Source: Mesobacillus subterraneus (GTDB lineage Bacteria > Bacillota > Bacilli > Bacillales > Cytobacillaceae). From it: a DNA stretch of 64,000 bases. Positions 36,243 to 46,350 of this stretch are shown here, piece by piece. Position 1 is the first letter of the stretch. Every line of letters begins with the position of its first letter. The stretch covers positions 1-64,000 of the forward strand of contig NZ_JAMBOF010000008.1 in assembly GCF_023715485.1 (NCBI RefSeq). Reading direction: 5' to 3'. The translations under genes and the position numbers were made by a program. The notes beneath the pieces were generated by a model that made no database searches, had not been told where the DNA came from, and was given only the letters and a program-made list of their open reading frames with translations.

Positions 36243-37721
36243 TCAAGAATTTGAAGGCTGCTTTTGACGGTTTCTGGCATGGACGATGCTCGGCCGTATT
36301 TTAGAACCCGGCACTGCTCTCCTAATCACAATTTGCATGAATGCTATAGGGTGAAAAGGAATAAAAGGCCACAGATACGGTGTATTCAACGATTTAATAT
36401 TTGCTAGCAGCAGGAGCCATATTGTCGTTCCTGCAACAAAGCCCGGTACATGGAAAATGGCGGTCGCGATCAAGAGGAATACCCTTCCCATCTTATTTGC
36501 GATACTAAGCTCATAACTTGGAGTCGCATACGTCCCAATCGCCGCCACTGCCACATAAAGAATGACTTCTGGAACGAACATTCCAACGTCGATCGCAATC
36601 TGGCCAATCAGGACTGCAGCAATCAAACCCATCGCTGTCGAAAGTGGGGTAGGAGTATGGATTGCAGCCATCCTCAGGAATTCAATCCCTCCATCCGCCA
36701 GCATGATTTGCAGGAATATCGGGATATTTGAATCTTCATTAGGCCCGATAAAAGCTATTTTATCCGGCAGAAGATCCGGATTCTGGACAAATAAATACCA
36801 TAATGGCAATAAAAGCAATGATGCCAGAACACCCAGGAACCGGATCCATCTGACCATTGTTCCTACGCCGGGCGACTGCCTGTACTCCTCAGCATGCTGG
36901 AGATGATGGAAATAAGTTGTTGGCGTAATGATTACACTTGGTGATGTATCGACATAAATCAGGACGTGTCCTTCAAGCAAATGAGTTGCGGCAACATCGG
37001 CGCGCTCTGTGTATCTTACGAGCGGGTAAGGATTGTAGCCTTGTTTGACGAGGAATTCTTCAATCGTCTTGTCCGCCATTGTAATTCCATCGATTTTAAT
37101 TGTGTTAAGTTCTTTCTTTATTACCTCGATCATATCAGGATTTGCTATATCTTTAATGTATGCGATAGCTACATCAGATTTAGAACGTTCCCCTACCTTC
37201 ATCATTTCAAAACGAAGGTTCTCGTCCCTGATCCTTCTTCTCGTAAGAGCGGTATTGACGATGATGTTTTCGACAAAGCCATCCCGCGAACCGCGTACGA
37301 CCTTTTCGGTATCTGGCTCTTGCGGCTGCCTTCCAGGATAGCTCCGGACATCTACGACAAAACCAGTAGTTTCACCCTCTACTAAGATGACTATTAAACC
37401 TGAGAGTACCTGGTCCACCAATTCATCCATCGTTTTAATCGTTTCGACTGATTGGTGGGTGATCCTGTTCTCCACAATCATCTGCAGGTGAGTGGACAAC
37501 TTCTCATGATCATTAATCCGTACCAGTTCCTTGACTATATGGATAATGAAGGAGGTATCACACAAACCATTGACATAATAAAAATGGACTTCCTTTTTCA
37601 GTACCTTAAGCTTTCTGACACCTAAGTCAAAACTCGCTTCAAGCCCAACGCGTTCCTTCATATATTTTTCTGCTTCACGCAAAGATTCTGGTATTGGCAG
37701 CATGTTATTTTTCTTTGGCAT
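36243..37721 (-). CDS. spoVAF: SpoVAF, GerA-type membrane protein
   Basis: A 492-residue GerA/SpoVAF family protein. The first ~290 residues form the soluble domain, followed by about five membrane helices (from [18 protein letters not shown] onward) and a short cytosolic tail ([10 protein letters not shown]). It is part of the spore inner membrane apparatus for dipicolinate handling; its exact role is debated. The start at 37721 (MPKKNNML) follows GGAGCGGG and lies within the end of spoVAEA (17-bp overlap). Confidence 0.9.
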   Translation of the reverse strand: MPKKNNMLPIPESLREAEKYMKERVGLEASFDLGVRKLKVLKKEVHFYYVNGLCDTSFIIHIVKELVRINDHEKLSTHLQMIVENRITHQSVETIKTMDELVDQVLSGLIVILVEGETTGFVVDVRSYPGRQPQEPDTEKVVRGSRDGFVENIIVNTALTRRRIRDENLRFEMMKVGERSKSDVAIAYIKDIANPDMIEVIKKELNTIKIDGITMADKTIEEFLVKQGYNPYPLVRYTERADVAATHLLEGHVLIYVDTSPSVIITPTTYFHHLQHAEEYRQSPGVGTMVRWIRFLGVLASLLLLPLWYLFVQNPDLLPDKIAFIGPNEDSNIPIFLQIMLADGGIEFLRMAAIHTPTPLSTAMGLIAAVLIGQIAIDVGMFVPEVILYVAVAAIGTYATPSYELSIANKMGRVFLLIATAIFHVPGFVAGTTIWLLLLANIKSLNTPYLWPFIPFHPIAFMQIVIRRAVPGSKIRPSIVHARNRQKQPSNS

Positions 37722-38283
37722 AGAACCCGCTCCTTTCAAGGATGATTTCCACTGCTTTTTTCGTGATCGGTGCCCCGCGTTCATAATGGTCACGGCGGGC
37801 CATTTTGCCAATATCGCCTATCCCAATGACCAATGGAATATCAAGTGTGTCTAAACAATAAACCGTATCTCCATTTATCCTCCCCATTTCCAGCTCGGGC
37901 AGGCCATGCTTGTCCACGCCGTACGGGGTTAGCTCACCATCTCTGTCGATGCAAAAATCCACTCGGCTCCATTCCGCCATATGGGTTTTCGATGCGACGG
38001 CAATCACACCAAGAACCGTGATATCTTCATGCTCCGCCACATATTTCAACGCCTTCTCACCGGCTCCCTCACCAAGGAAGCCGCTGTCATCAAACATTAC
38101 CAGTACAGGATCATTGGCTGCTTTCTTGATCAGCTTGACAAGGTTTGGCCCTGAAAGGACGGAAGGATTGCCGTGGGAAAGAGAAATGCACCGCCCGCCA
38201 ACGTCTGCAGCTACACGTTCTACTGCACGCCGGGCGTAATCATCGCCATCTGTAATTAAGATTACATTCCTTTTCTCGGCCAT
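37705..38283 (-). CDS. spoVAEA: Stage V sporulation protein AEA
   Basis: A 192-residue soluble protein of the SpoVAEA (C-terminal half of SpoVAE) family: [19 protein letters not shown] near the N terminus and conserved [12 protein letters not shown]. In other Bacillus species it lies between spoVAEB and spoVAF; here spoVAEB is missing. The start at 38283 is preferred over 38310 for its AAGGAC site and because it begins MAEKRN as in other members. Confidence 0.9.
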   Translation of the reverse strand: MAEKRNVILITDGDDYARRAVERVAADVGGRCISLSHGNPSVLSGPNLVKLIKKAANDPVLVMFDDSGFLGEGAGEKALKYVAEHEDITVLGVIAVASKTHMAEWSRVDFCIDRDGELTPYGVDKHGLPELEMGRINGDTVYCLDTLDIPLVIGIGDIGKMARRDHYERGAPITKKAVEIILERSGFYAKEK

Positions 38284-38313
38284 TCGGTGCCGTCCTTTCT
38301 GCTTCTTCATTTT

Positions 38314-38736
38314 TTATCGTCCAACAAAGTAAATCCAATGAAACAAAGAACCAAATACTTTGCCTAGAACGATTGCCATCAGTAATGTCTCAAGCTTGTC
38401 ATCCACCCGGATTCTTTTTGCCAGGATAGGGAGAACGTTCAGTACTTCCGTTAACGCAGCGGCCAGCATGCCAACAAAAACACCTCCTGCCAGTCCCAGC
38501 GGAATGGTAACGTACGGGGAGAAGTTCAGGATCGGGTCCCTTAAGCTTCCGGCTGTACCCAATAATGCGCCTAAAACCACTGCCCATTCATACCAGGAAA
38601 TCATTTTCATCGTCTTAGTGAGTTGGGTAAGTCTCGGTATCACTCCAAGCACGGTCAAAAACGCCACAAATCCCGAGCCCACCGCCAGCCCGCTTGCAAA
38701 TCCTACTAACAAGATGAATAGGACACTAATGGTCAT
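38314..38736 (-). CDS. spoVAB: Stage V sporulation protein AB
   Basis: A 140-residue membrane protein with four hydrophobic segments, matching SpoVAB (SGLAVGSGFVAFLTVLGVIP near the N terminus). Part of the spore dipicolinic acid uptake machinery. It overlaps spoVAA by 11 bp and is followed, 30 bp later, directly by spoVAEA rather than spoVAC, as in B. subtilis. Confidence 0.9.
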   Translation of the reverse strand: MTISVLFILLVGFASGLAVGSGFVAFLTVLGVIPRLTQLTKTMKMISWYEWAVVLGALLGTAGSLRDPILNFSPYVTIPLGLAGGVFVGMLAAALTEVLNVLPILAKRIRVDDKLETLLMAIVLGKVFGSLFHWIYFVGR

Positions 38737-39343
38737 CGATGTGTTTCACACTTTCTTTGTTTTCATGCAGGATCACATATTGATCAAGTGATTGCTGATA
38801 ATTGAACATTTCAACTTCGAGCGGGCTAGGCTCTTCATTAATCCTCTTCTTGAATACATGATTAAAAAATAAAATCATTCCAAGACCAATTCCGATTGAG
38901 TAAGGAATCTGAAATAACAACGGTTTTTCTTCTTCTTTTCCAGTCAACATTGTATAAAGCCTTTCCTGGACACTCTGCATGCTGACATCCTCATGGAAAT
39001 TCATGATGGTCAGGGCTGCACCGAAAAACAATAAAAACCAGACGAGGAAAAAGTAAGGGATTGACATTCCTTTTTTCCTATAGATCACTTCAATAATTGT
39101 CTGTGGCGGTCCGAGAGCCTGAACTTCATACTCAGGAAATATCCCTGTGATAAACTTGATGACCTTCATGACGTCAATAATGTGGATATGGTCCTTGGGT
39201 GTAATTTTCATGACCTGCAGCGTTGCCAGCTTGTCATATATTTCTTCGCCAGCGATGATCTGCGCAATATCCTTCAACAAAAGTGATTCCTCTGGCTTGA
39301 CCTGGACTCGATTACGCATGCGGATATAAATCGTTTTTTCCAT
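38726..39343 (-). CDS. spoVAA: Stage V sporulation protein AA
   Basis: A 205-residue protein, first of the spoVA operon. The N-terminal cytosolic part (about 110 residues; VKPEESLLLKDIAQIIAG) is followed by two membrane helices. It is expressed in the forespore. The start at 39343 (MEKTIYIRM) follows GGAAGTGA; the 39361 frame start lacks a good site. A sigma-G promoter lies upstream. Confidence 0.9.
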   Translation of the reverse strand: MEKTIYIRMRNRVQVKPEESLLLKDIAQIIAGEEIYDKLATLQVMKITPKDHIHIIDVMKVIKFITGIFPEYEVQALGPPQTIIEVIYRKKGMSIPYFFLVWFLLFFGAALTIMNFHEDVSMQSVQERLYTMLTGKEEEKPLLFQIPYSIGIGLGMILFFNHVFKKRINEEPSPLEVEMFNYQQSLDQYVILHENKESVKHIDDH

Positions 39344-39380
39344 CAGATTCACTTCCAACACATTGTTTTCCTTGTATATT

Positions 39381-39409
39381 TAGTATGTATAGCTGCAGTT
39401 TTTTCATGA
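39381..39409 (-). promoter_or_regulatory. Putative sigma-G promoter of the spoVA operon
   Basis: On the minus strand TCATG (39405-39409), a 17-bp spacer and CATACTA (39381-39387), the latter a perfect sigma-G -10. spoVA is a sigma-G operon in B. subtilis. Confidence 0.6.
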
Positions 39410-39513
39410 AGTCCAATAATTGGTTAAGAATCCAACAGGAACAGAGGTTTTTAAATGATATTGAATACACTCGCGGAGATTTGATTAATTCAATAAATCA
39501 AAAAAAAAGAAAA

Positions 39514-39540
39514 GCCGCATGGATTAGATATCCATGCGGC
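39514..39540 (-). terminator. sigF terminator overlapping its stop codon
   Basis: GCCGCATGGAT (39514-39524) pairs with ATCCATGCGGC (39530-39540). The last codons and stop of sigF form the hairpin. On the minus strand TTTTCTTTTTTTT follows. Confidence 0.9.
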
Positions 39541-40282
39541 CTTTCATTTGCTGGAGTATTTTCTTTTCCAGACGTGACACCTGCACTTGGGATATTCCCA
39601 GCCGCAATGCCACTTCAGACTGCGTTTGATCTTTATAATACCTCAAGTAAACAATCAGCTTTTCACGTTCATCCAATTCGTTGATTGCTTCTTTCAGGGC
39701 GATTTTATCAAACCATCTTCCTTCTTCCCCATTATCAATCTGGTCGAGCAGAGTAATAGGGTCTCCATCATTTTCGTATACTGTTTCATGGATGGAAGCA
39801 GGAGTGCGGCTTGCTTCCTGAGCCATGATGACCTCTTCAGGAGAGAGATCAAGGAACTCAGCTAGTTCATTGACAGTAGGCACCCTGCCAAAATTCTTGG
39901 AAAGCTCGTCTTTCGCTTTCCTGATTTTATTGCCGGTTTCTTTCAATGACCTGCTCACTTTCACTGTGCCATCATCTCTGATGAACCGCTGGATTTCACC
40001 AATGATCATCGGAACGGCATACGTTGAAAATTTCACGTCATAAGACAGGTCAAATTTATCAACTGATTTTAAGAGGCCGATGCTGCCAATCTGGAACAGG
40101 TCGTCAGGTTCATACCCCCTGTTGAGGAAGCGCTGGACGACAGACCATACAAGCCGCATGTTTTTCTGGACAATCAAATCCCTGGCGGCCTGTTCCCCTT
40201 GCTGGCTTCTCAAAATCAGTTCTTTGACTTCATGGTCCTTAAGATACGTTTGGCTATTATCCTTTTTTACCTCCACATCCAT
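39524..40282 (-). CDS. sigF: Forespore sigma factor SigF
   Basis: A 252-residue sigma-70-family factor, first compartment-specific sigma of the forespore. Regions 2 (IGSIGLLKSVDKFDLSYDVK), 3 and 4 (SEVALRLGISQVQVSRLEKK) are evident. It is held inactive by SpoIIAB until SpoIIAA is dephosphorylated. Third gene of the spoIIA operon, GGGAG before the ATG, 13 bp after spoIIAB. Confidence 0.96.
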   Translation of the reverse strand: MDVEVKKDNSQTYLKDHEVKELILRSQQGEQAARDLIVQKNMRLVWSVVQRFLNRGYEPDDLFQIGSIGLLKSVDKFDLSYDVKFSTYAVPMIIGEIQRFIRDDGTVKVSRSLKETGNKIRKAKDELSKNFGRVPTVNELAEFLDLSPEEVIMAQEASRTPASIHETVYENDGDPITLLDQIDNGEEGRWFDKIALKEAINELDEREKLIVYLRYYKDQTQSEVALRLGISQVQVSRLEKKILQQMKGRMDI

Positions 40283-40295
40283 AGGCAGAACTCCC

Positions 40296-40736
40296 TTAAT
40301 TGCACAGCGCTTTGCTCTTTGACAGGTGCTTTTTCAAACGAATCTCTGTCCCAAAGCCGGGCTCTGATCTCACTTGTACTTCATCCATGAAATTTTCCAT
40401 GATCGTAAATCCCATCCCTGATCTTTCAAGTTCAGGTTTGGATGTGTAAAGAGGCTGCATCGCCTCATCAATATCTGGGATTCCAATTCCCTCATCTTTT
40501 ATCAGCATTTCAACAGTCCCATCCTCCAGCAGCACAGAAATGAATACCATTCCAGTGGCATCATTTTCATAGCCATGGATGATCGCATTCGTGACTGCTT
40601 CAGATACAACTGTCTTGATTTCGGTTAGCTCATCCATCGTTGGGTCCAGCTGAGCAATGAATGCAGCGACCGTCACACGGGCAAAAGATTCATTTTGGCT
40701 TAACGCGCTAAAATGAAGATTCATCTCATTCTTCAT
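40296..40736 (-). CDS. spoIIAB: Anti-sigma F factor and kinase SpoIIAB
   Basis: A 146-residue GHKL-fold serine kinase. The ATP-binding motifs are visible: [25 protein letters not shown] and [14 protein letters not shown]. It binds SigF, and phosphorylates SpoIIAA on serine. Located between spoIIAA and sigF, starting 3 bp after the spoIIAA stop. Confidence 0.96.
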   Translation of the reverse strand: MKNEMNLHFSALSQNESFARVTVAAFIAQLDPTMDELTEIKTVVSEAVTNAIIHGYENDATGMVFISVLLEDGTVEMLIKDEGIGIPDIDEAMQPLYTSKPELERSGMGFTIMENFMDEVQVRSEPGFGTEIRLKKHLSKSKALCN

Positions 40737-40739
40737 AGA

Positions 40740-41090
40740 TCAAGCAACCCCCAATCTCTCTAATGCATATTCTTCTGACGGTTCAAGACGGATGATCTTG
40801 AATAATCCCGACATATCAAATAACCTCTTGATTGGCGGAGAAATCGCGCAAACTACCATCTCTCCATGAAGCTGCTTGATTTGTTTATACCTTCCTAAAA
40901 CTACCCCTAGACCCGAACTATCCATGAAGGTGAGGTGTTCGAGGTTCAAGACAATGTGGCGGACTTCTTCGTTTTCAAGGGCTTTTGTTGCCTGCGCGCG
41001 AAGCTGGTCTGCTGTATGGTGGTCTAATTCACCACTAACTCGAATCAATAAGACGTCATGCTTCACTTCCATATCAATGTTAAGACTCAC
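40740..41090 (-). CDS. spoIIAA: Anti-anti-sigma F factor SpoIIAA
   Basis: A 116-residue STAS-domain protein. The regulatory phosphoserine is Ser58, in [14 protein letters not shown]. When dephosphorylated by SpoIIE it frees SigF from SpoIIAB. It starts with GTG at 41090 behind AAGGAGG. The operon is driven by the sigma-H promoter at 41124-41153; in B. subtilis it is co-transcribed late with dacF. Confidence 0.95.
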   Translation of the reverse strand: MSLNIDMEVKHDVLLIRVSGELDHHTADQLRAQATKALENEEVRHIVLNLEHLTFMDSSGLGVVLGRYKQIKQLHGEMVVCAISPPIKRLFDMSGLFKIIRLEPSEEYALERLGVA

Positions 41091-41123
41091 TATCCAAAGC
41101 CTCCTTATCTGGTATAGTGAGTC

Positions 41124-41153
41124 AAATTCTCCATTTCTTAAGGCAAATCCTTC
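41124..41153 (-). promoter_or_regulatory. Sigma-H promoter of spoIIAA-spoIIAB-sigF
   Basis: On the minus strand GAAGGATTT (41145-41153), a 12-bp spacer and GGAGAATTT (41124-41132). Both match the sigma-H consensus RNAGGAWWW and RNNGAATWW fully. Confidence 0.85.
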
Positions 41154-41205
41154 TTAAGAACAAAACTAGTGCGATTTCGCTAAAACTAGATGGAATGGCA
41201 GACCA

Positions 41206-41212
41206 TTCGACA
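41206..41212 (-). promoter_or_regulatory. Spo0A box upstream of spoIIAA
   Basis: TGTCGAA on the minus strand is a perfect core Spo0A box, 53 bp upstream of the sigma-H -35. A weaker match, TAGCGAA, lies between the two near 41173-41179. Confidence 0.6.
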
Positions 41213-41276
41213 TTGCCACACGCCAGCTAGATAGAGATACTGCGTTTGAGCTGTGCTTTCCACTGGCTGTTAATTG

Positions 41277-42455
41277 TTAATTCTGGCTTCCTGCGCGAGT
41301 AAACATTCCAAATGAGCGTTTATACAGGATCCACCAGCTTGCTTTTTCTACGGATTTATCTGCGACAAGCGGAGTTTCGGCAAGTGTCTTTCCATTTTTC
41401 ACGAGCTTCAAAGTCCCTACTTTATCACCTTTTTCAATTGGTGCTTTCATGGTTTTATCTAATGTGATTTTCTGTTTTACATCCTTTATGTCTTCACCTT
41501 TTTTTGTCAGGAGGGAGACACTTTCAGATGTAACTGCATTGATCGTTTTCTTATCGCCCTTGCTGATCACTGCTTTGCCAAGCGGGTGACCTTTCTTGAA
41601 CATCGGATGTGTTTGGTACTGACTGAAAGCATAGTCAAGCATCTTCGTTACCTGAGCATTCCTTGCCTTCGATGTTGGTGCACCGAATACGACAGCGATT
41701 GCACGCATACCATCTTTCTGAGCTGTGGCAGTCAAGCAATATTTAGCTTCATTCGTGAATCCAGTTTTCAAACCATCCACTCCTGGATAAAAACGGACAA
41801 GCTTGTTCGTGTTGACAAGCCAAAACTTCTTTTCGGAATCCTCACGGAGATAATCTTCATATGTTCCTGTAAATTTAGTGATTTTCTCATATTTCAGCAG
41901 TTCTTTCGCCATCATCGCCATATCATAAGCTGAGCTGAAATGACCATCTACTGGCAATCCAGTTGTGTTTTTAAAAACGGTATCTTTCAAGCCCAGTTCT
42001 CTTACTTTATCGTTCATCATTTTCACAAACGCTTCTTCTGAACCGCCAATCCGTTCTGCCATTGCCACAGAGGCATCATTCCCTGAACCAATCGCGATTC
42101 CTTTGAGCATTTGCTCGACAGTCATTTCTTCTCCAGGCTCAAGAAAAATCTGTGAACCGCCCATAGAAGCTGCATACTCACTTGCACGGACTTTTTCATC
42201 CATTTTGAGTCTTCCTTCATCGAGAGCTTCCATGATAAGAAGCATTGTCATAATTTTTGTCATGCTTGCTGGAGGAAGCTTCTCCTTGCTGTTCTTTTCA
42301 AATAAGACCTGGCCTGTGTCCCGCTCAATCAAAATTGCAGAGCTGGCATCCTTCGCCAGTCCCGGATCTCCTTCATTTGCAAATCCTTTTGGAGATATAA
42401 CAGCAGTGCCCATAATAAAAACAAGCATTAAACTCGCTAACTTTTTCAGATTCAT
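41277..42455 (-). CDS. dacF: Sporulation D-alanyl-D-alanine carboxypeptidase DacF
   Basis: A 392-residue penicillin-binding protein of the DacA/DacB type with signal peptide (residues 1-25). Active-site motifs: SMTK, SGN and KTG (GLKTGFTN). It contributes to cortex structure together with DacB. The start at 42455 has GGAGGG 8 nt upstream; the ATG two codons before it is too close. It lies directly upstream of spoIIAA, as in B. subtilis. Confidence 0.93.
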   Translation of the reverse strand: MNLKKLASLMLVFIMGTAVISPKGFANEGDPGLAKDASSAILIERDTGQVLFEKNSKEKLPPASMTKIMTMLLIMEALDEGRLKMDEKVRASEYAASMGGSQIFLEPGEEMTVEQMLKGIAIGSGNDASVAMAERIGGSEEAFVKMMNDKVRELGLKDTVFKNTTGLPVDGHFSSAYDMAMMAKELLKYEKITKFTGTYEDYLREDSEKKFWLVNTNKLVRFYPGVDGLKTGFTNEAKYCLTATAQKDGMRAIAVVFGAPTSKARNAQVTKMLDYAFSQYQTHPMFKKGHPLGKAVISKGDKKTINAVTSESVSLLTKKGEDIKDVKQKITLDKTMKAPIEKGDKVGTLKLVKNGKTLAETPLVADKSVEKASWWILYKRSFGMFTRAGSQN

Positions 42456-42484
42456 GGCCATAACCCTCCTATCTTTATAGGGTC

Positions 42485-42513
42485 TATTTTTTCCAATGAA
42501 TCCAATTTTATAC
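42485..42513 (-). promoter_or_regulatory. Sigma-F promoter of dacF
   Basis: On the minus strand GTATA (42509-42513), a 14-bp spacer and GGAAAAAATA (42485-42494), which matches the sigma-F -10 consensus GGNRANANTW in full. dacF is a sigma-F gene in B. subtilis. Confidence 0.65.
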
Positions 42514-42587
42514 AGGCAAGGGATGTAAATCCGTGATTTTTGTAAATAAGAGGTCTCGTCTGTAGCACTTATCTACTCATTTGAAAT

Positions 42588-42742
42588 CAAAATGTCTAAG
42601 AATGGAGCTTTTAGGACATTTCCGGTTGTGGTAGATGTCAAAATGTCTAAGAAAGGTACTTTTATGGACATTTCCGGTCGTGGTAGATGTCAAAATGTCT
42701 AAGAGAGGAGCTTTTATGGACATTTCCGGTTGTGGTAGATGT
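42588..42742. repeat. Tandem hairpin array B, three units, period 51-52 bp
   Basis: Units starting CAAAATGTCTAAG lie at 42588, 42639 and 42691; the third ends near 42742. Each contains the complementary AAATGTC and GACATTT about 12-15 nt apart, followed by CCGGTTGTGGTAGATGT. The units differ at only a few positions. It lies between the pdp terminator and the dacF promoter. Apart from the array, the rest of 42530-42830 shows nothing else I recognise. Confidence 0.85.
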
Positions 42743-42837
42743 TATGGGGCTTATTCTCCAATAAAAGAAGGTTATTATTTTTTCATATAAAAAATCGTTC
42801 ATTTTAACAACGACAATCACTAAATTATTCCTTTGAA

Positions 42838-42890
42838 AAAAAAACTGACCCACTAGATCGTATTCTAACGACCTTTTGGATCAGCTACTT
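42838..42890 (-). terminator. deoB-punA-pdp terminator
   Basis: On the minus strand CTGATCC pairs with GGGTCAG, with an inner pairing of GGTCG and CGATC, followed by a run of nine T. It lies 14 bp after the pdp stop. Confidence 0.7.
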
Positions 42891-42903
42891 TGCATGATTA
42901 CAT

Positions 42904-44208
42904 TTATTCAGTTATTTCTTCATGTACAAGAATCGGTGCATCGACATGCTCACTTGAAATCCTGATATTTTCGTAAAGCATTTCTTTTACTTCATTTACA
43001 TCTTCAAAATTACTGTAGATAGTCAGAAGTGAATCGCCTTTTTCTACCTTGTCGCCAATTTTCTTGCGTAACATTAGACCAACAGCCAAATCGATTTCAG
43101 ATTCTTTTGTCGCCCTTCCTGCTCCTAGGAGCATTGCGGCAGTTCCAACTTCATCAGCAACGATTTCAGAAACATAGCCTGCTTCTTTTGCTTCAAGTTC
43201 GAACGTATACTTGGCCTGAGGGAGTTTGCTTGGATCGTCGACAACAGAAGCATCACCGCCCTGAGAGCTTAAGAATACTTTGAAAGTTTCTAGGGCAGAA
43301 CCATTATTGATGACTTCCTCAAGCATGCTCCGTGCCTCTCCGAGTGAGTTTGCCTTTCCAGCAAGGAACACCATATGGCTGCCAAGCGTCAAGCAAAGTT
43401 CTGTTAAATCTTCAGGTCCTTCACCCTTCAAGGTATCGATTGCTTCTTTTACTTCGAGAGCATTACCAATCGCGTATCCAAGCGGCTGGCTCATATCAGA
43501 AATAACAGCCATTGTCCTGCGGCCGACATTGTTTCCGATTCTAACCATCGCTTTAGCCAGTTCGCGGGAATCATCAAGCGTCTTCATGAATGCGCCTGCA
43601 CCAGTTTTAACGTCAAGAACGATTGCATCTGCGCCAGCTGCGATCTTCTTGCTCATGATTGAGCTTGCGATCAAAGGAATGCTGTCAACAGTAGCAGTTA
43701 CATCACGCAATGAATAAAGCTTTTTATCAGCCGGAGTCAGATTCCCGCTTTGGCCGATAACCGCAATCTTATTTTTATTAACAAGATTGATGAATTCCTC
43801 ATTGTCAATTTCTACATGGAAGCCCTCAACTGCCTCAAGCTTATCGATTGTTCCGCCTGTGTGGCCAAGGCCGCGCCCTGACATTTTTGCGACTGGAACA
43901 CCTAAAGCGGCTACTAATGGCCCCAATACAAGAGTTGTTGTATCGCCTACGCCGCCAGTTGAGTGTTTGTCGACTTTTACGCCTTCAATAGCAGATAGAT
44001 CAATCTGGTCACCGGACTTCACCATTGCCATTGTTAGATCTGCGCGTTCTTTTTCAGTCATTCCCTGAAAGAAAATTGCCATTGTAAGAGCACTTACCTG
44101 ATAGTCAGGAATCGTACCCGCAGTGTATCCATCGATAAAAAACTGAATCTCTTCAGTTGATAACTCGTGTCCGTCACGTTTGTTTTCGATAACGTCAACC
44201 ATTCTCAT
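42904..44208 (-). CDS. pdp: Pyrimidine-nucleoside phosphorylase Pdp
   Basis: A 434-residue thymidine/pyrimidine-nucleoside phosphorylase. It has the signature [16 protein letters not shown] near residues 105-120. It splits uridine, thymidine and deoxyuridine with phosphate, yielding base and (deoxy)ribose-1-phosphate. The start at 44208 gives MRMVDVIE, as in B. subtilis; upstream GTG codons sit in the ribosome site. Third gene of deoB-punA-pdp: the sugar phosphate goes to DeoB. Confidence 0.94.
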   Translation of the reverse strand: MRMVDVIENKRDGHELSTEEIQFFIDGYTAGTIPDYQVSALTMAIFFQGMTEKERADLTMAMVKSGDQIDLSAIEGVKVDKHSTGGVGDTTTLVLGPLVAALGVPVAKMSGRGLGHTGGTIDKLEAVEGFHVEIDNEEFINLVNKNKIAVIGQSGNLTPADKKLYSLRDVTATVDSIPLIASSIMSKKIAAGADAIVLDVKTGAGAFMKTLDDSRELAKAMVRIGNNVGRRTMAVISDMSQPLGYAIGNALEVKEAIDTLKGEGPEDLTELCLTLGSHMVFLAGKANSLGEARSMLEEVINNGSALETFKVFLSSQGGDASVVDDPSKLPQAKYTFELEAKEAGYVSEIVADEVGTAAMLLGAGRATKESEIDLAVGLMLRKKIGDKVEKGDSLLTIYSNFEDVNEVKEMLYENIRISSEHVDAPILVHEEITE

Positions 44209-44249
44209 CATTATCACCACTTATCTATATTTAGCCGGGAAGCTATGAT

Positions 44250-45074
44250 TTACTTATCCCCAATTTTCTTCACAATTTCATTTACTAACAAGAGGAAGCT
44301 TGATTTTACTTTTTCAGTCGTTTCGATCACTTCATCATGGCTCAATGGCTGGTCTAGGATTCCTGCTGCCATATTTGAAATGCAAGAAATACCCAGCACT
44401 TCTAATCCAGAATGCCTTGCGACAATGACTTCCGGTACGGTAGACATTCCGACTGCGTCTCCGCCCATTGTACGAGCCATTCTTACTTCTGCAGGCGTTT
44501 CATAAACAGGTCCCGGATTTCCAACATAAACGCCTTCTTTAATAGTAATATTGCACTTTTCAGCTACTTCTTTCGCAATGCCTCTTAAGTTTTTAGAATA
44601 TGCTTCGCTCATATCCGGGAATCGCACGCCAAAACGCGAGTCATTTGGCCCGATCAGAGGATTTGTTCCCATGTTATTGATATGGTCCGTGATGATCATT
44701 AAGTCGCCTGGCTCGAAGCTTTCATTCACTCCGCCCGCTGCGTTCGTAACAATTAGCCTTTCAATACCCAGCTCTTTCATCACGCGGACAGGGAAAGTGA
44801 CCTTATCCATGCTGTAGCCCTCATAATAATGAAAGCGTCCTTGCATCGCAATGACTTCCACACCGCTCAACTGTCCGCACACAAGCTGACCTGCGTGCCC
44901 TTCAACAGTGGAAACGGGGAAACCTGGAATTTCGTTATAAGGGATTTTGACAGGGTTCTCGATGTCCTCAGCAAGGACACCTAGTCCGGAACCTAAGATC
45001 AACCCGATCTTAGGCTGCTGTTGAAGCTTTTCATTAATAAAAGATGCTGCTGTTTGAATTTGATTGTAATCCAT
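44250..45074 (-). CDS. punA: Purine-nucleoside phosphorylase PunA
   Basis: A 274-residue trimeric-type [44 protein letters not shown] and the base-binding [15 protein letters not shown]. It phosphorolyses guanosine and inosine. The ATG at 45074 follows AAGGAGTG; the GTG at 45083 is inside the site. It lies 12 bp after deoB. Confidence 0.94.
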   Translation of the reverse strand: MDYNQIQTAASFINEKLQQQPKIGLILGSGLGVLAEDIENPVKIPYNEIPGFPVSTVEGHAGQLVCGQLSGVEVIAMQGRFHYYEGYSMDKVTFPVRVMKELGIERLIVTNAAGGVNESFEPGDLMIITDHINNMGTNPLIGPNDSRFGVRFPDMSEAYSKNLRGIAKEVAEKCNITIKEGVYVGNPGPVYETPAEVRMARTMGGDAVGMSTVPEVIVARHSGLEVLGISCISNMAAGILDQPLSHDEVIETTEKVKSSFLLLVNEIVKKIGDK

Positions 45075-45086
45075 GAATTCCACTCC

Positions 45087-46268
45087 TTATTTCAATTCCT
45101 TTAGGAAGCTTGTGCCATGCTCAGGCATTTGCACATTGAAGTTTTGCGCAACTGTAGCACCGATATCTGCGAAGGTTTTACGCACAGGCAATTCTTTTCC
45201 TTCTGCCATTCCCTTTGAATATACAAGCAGAGGCACATATTCACGTGTGTGGTCTGTCCCGTAATGGACTGGGTCATTGCCATGGTCTGCAGTGATGATG
45301 AGCAGGTCATCTTCTGTTAATTTTGAGAATACTTCAGGCAGGCGAGCATCGTATTCTTCTAGTGCCTTCCCGTAGCCCTCAGGATTGCGGCGGTGTCCGA
45401 ATAATGCATCAAAATCAACAAGATTCAAGAAGCTCAAACCGGTGAAATCCTGATCCAATGTCTGGAGCAGCTTATCCATTCCATCCATATTCGAAATAGT
45501 TCGAAGTGATTCAGTCACTCCTTCACCGTCATAAATATCCGCGATTTTACCAATTGCCAGCACATCAAGGCCGGAATCCTTCAATTCATTCATAACCGTC
45601 CTGCCAAATGGCTTCAATGCATAGTCATGGCGATTTGAAGTACGCTTGAAGTTTCCAGGTTCTCCAAGGAAAGGTCTTGCAATCACTCTTCCTACCATGT
45701 ATTTTTCATCAAGAGTCAGTTCTCTTGCGATTTTACAGATTTCATACTGTTCCTCGATAGGCACGATTTCTTCATGAGCAGCAATCTGCAATACAGAATC
45801 AGCAGAAGTATAGACAATCAAAGCGCCTGTTTTCATATGCTCTTCGCCAAGCTCATCCAGGATCTCAGTGCCGCTTGCAGGTTTATTGCCGATAATTTTT
45901 CTTCCTGTCCGTGCTTCAAGCTCCGAAATCAATTCATCTGGGAATCCATCCGGAAACACCTGGAACGGCGTTTGGATGTTAAGGCCCATGATTTCCCAGT
46001 GTCCAGTCATTGTATCCTTTCCGTTTGAGGCTTCTTCCATCTTTGTGAAGTAAGCCAACGGCTTTTGTGCAGGCTCAATCCCTTTAATTTCCTCGATATT
46101 GCTCAGTCCAAGCTTTCCCATGTTTGGCATGTTCAGACCGTTCATCCGTTCAGCTATATGACCAAGTGTATGTGACCCTTTATCTCCGAACTTTTCTGCA
46201 TCTGGTGCTTCACCGATCCCGACGGAGTCCATGACGATCAAAAACACCCGCTTATATGTATGCGACAT
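45087..46268 (-). CDS. deoB: Phosphopentomutase DeoB (Drm)
   Basis: A 393-residue alkaline-phosphatase-superfamily mutase converting (deoxy)ribose-1-phosphate to the 5-phosphate. Metal-binding motifs: [13 protein letters not shown], the catalytic-threonine region [10 protein letters not shown], and DHGNDP plus [10 protein letters not shown]. First gene of the operon, starting at 46268 behind GGAGGAG. A candidate promoter and cre site lie upstream. Confidence 0.95.
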   Translation of the reverse strand: MSHTYKRVFLIVMDSVGIGEAPDAEKFGDKGSHTLGHIAERMNGLNMPNMGKLGLSNIEEIKGIEPAQKPLAYFTKMEEASNGKDTMTGHWEIMGLNIQTPFQVFPDGFPDELISELEARTGRKIIGNKPASGTEILDELGEEHMKTGALIVYTSADSVLQIAAHEEIVPIEEQYEICKIARELTLDEKYMVGRVIARPFLGEPGNFKRTSNRHDYALKPFGRTVMNELKDSGLDVLAIGKIADIYDGEGVTESLRTISNMDGMDKLLQTLDQDFTGLSFLNLVDFDALFGHRRNPEGYGKALEEYDARLPEVFSKLTEDDLLIITADHGNDPVHYGTDHTREYVPLLVYSKGMAEGKELPVRKTFADIGATVAQNFNVQMPEHGTSFLKELK

Positions 46269-46350
46269 TCCTTCTCCTCCTTAAAAGTTTAAATGCGTTT
46301 CCACCGTTTTAACAATTTTATGTTACCCTTTTTTATTCAGGATAATCTGA

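Noticed and set aside
41965-42480. 171-residue plus-strand ORF
   Set aside because: Antisense to dacF, without ribosome site.
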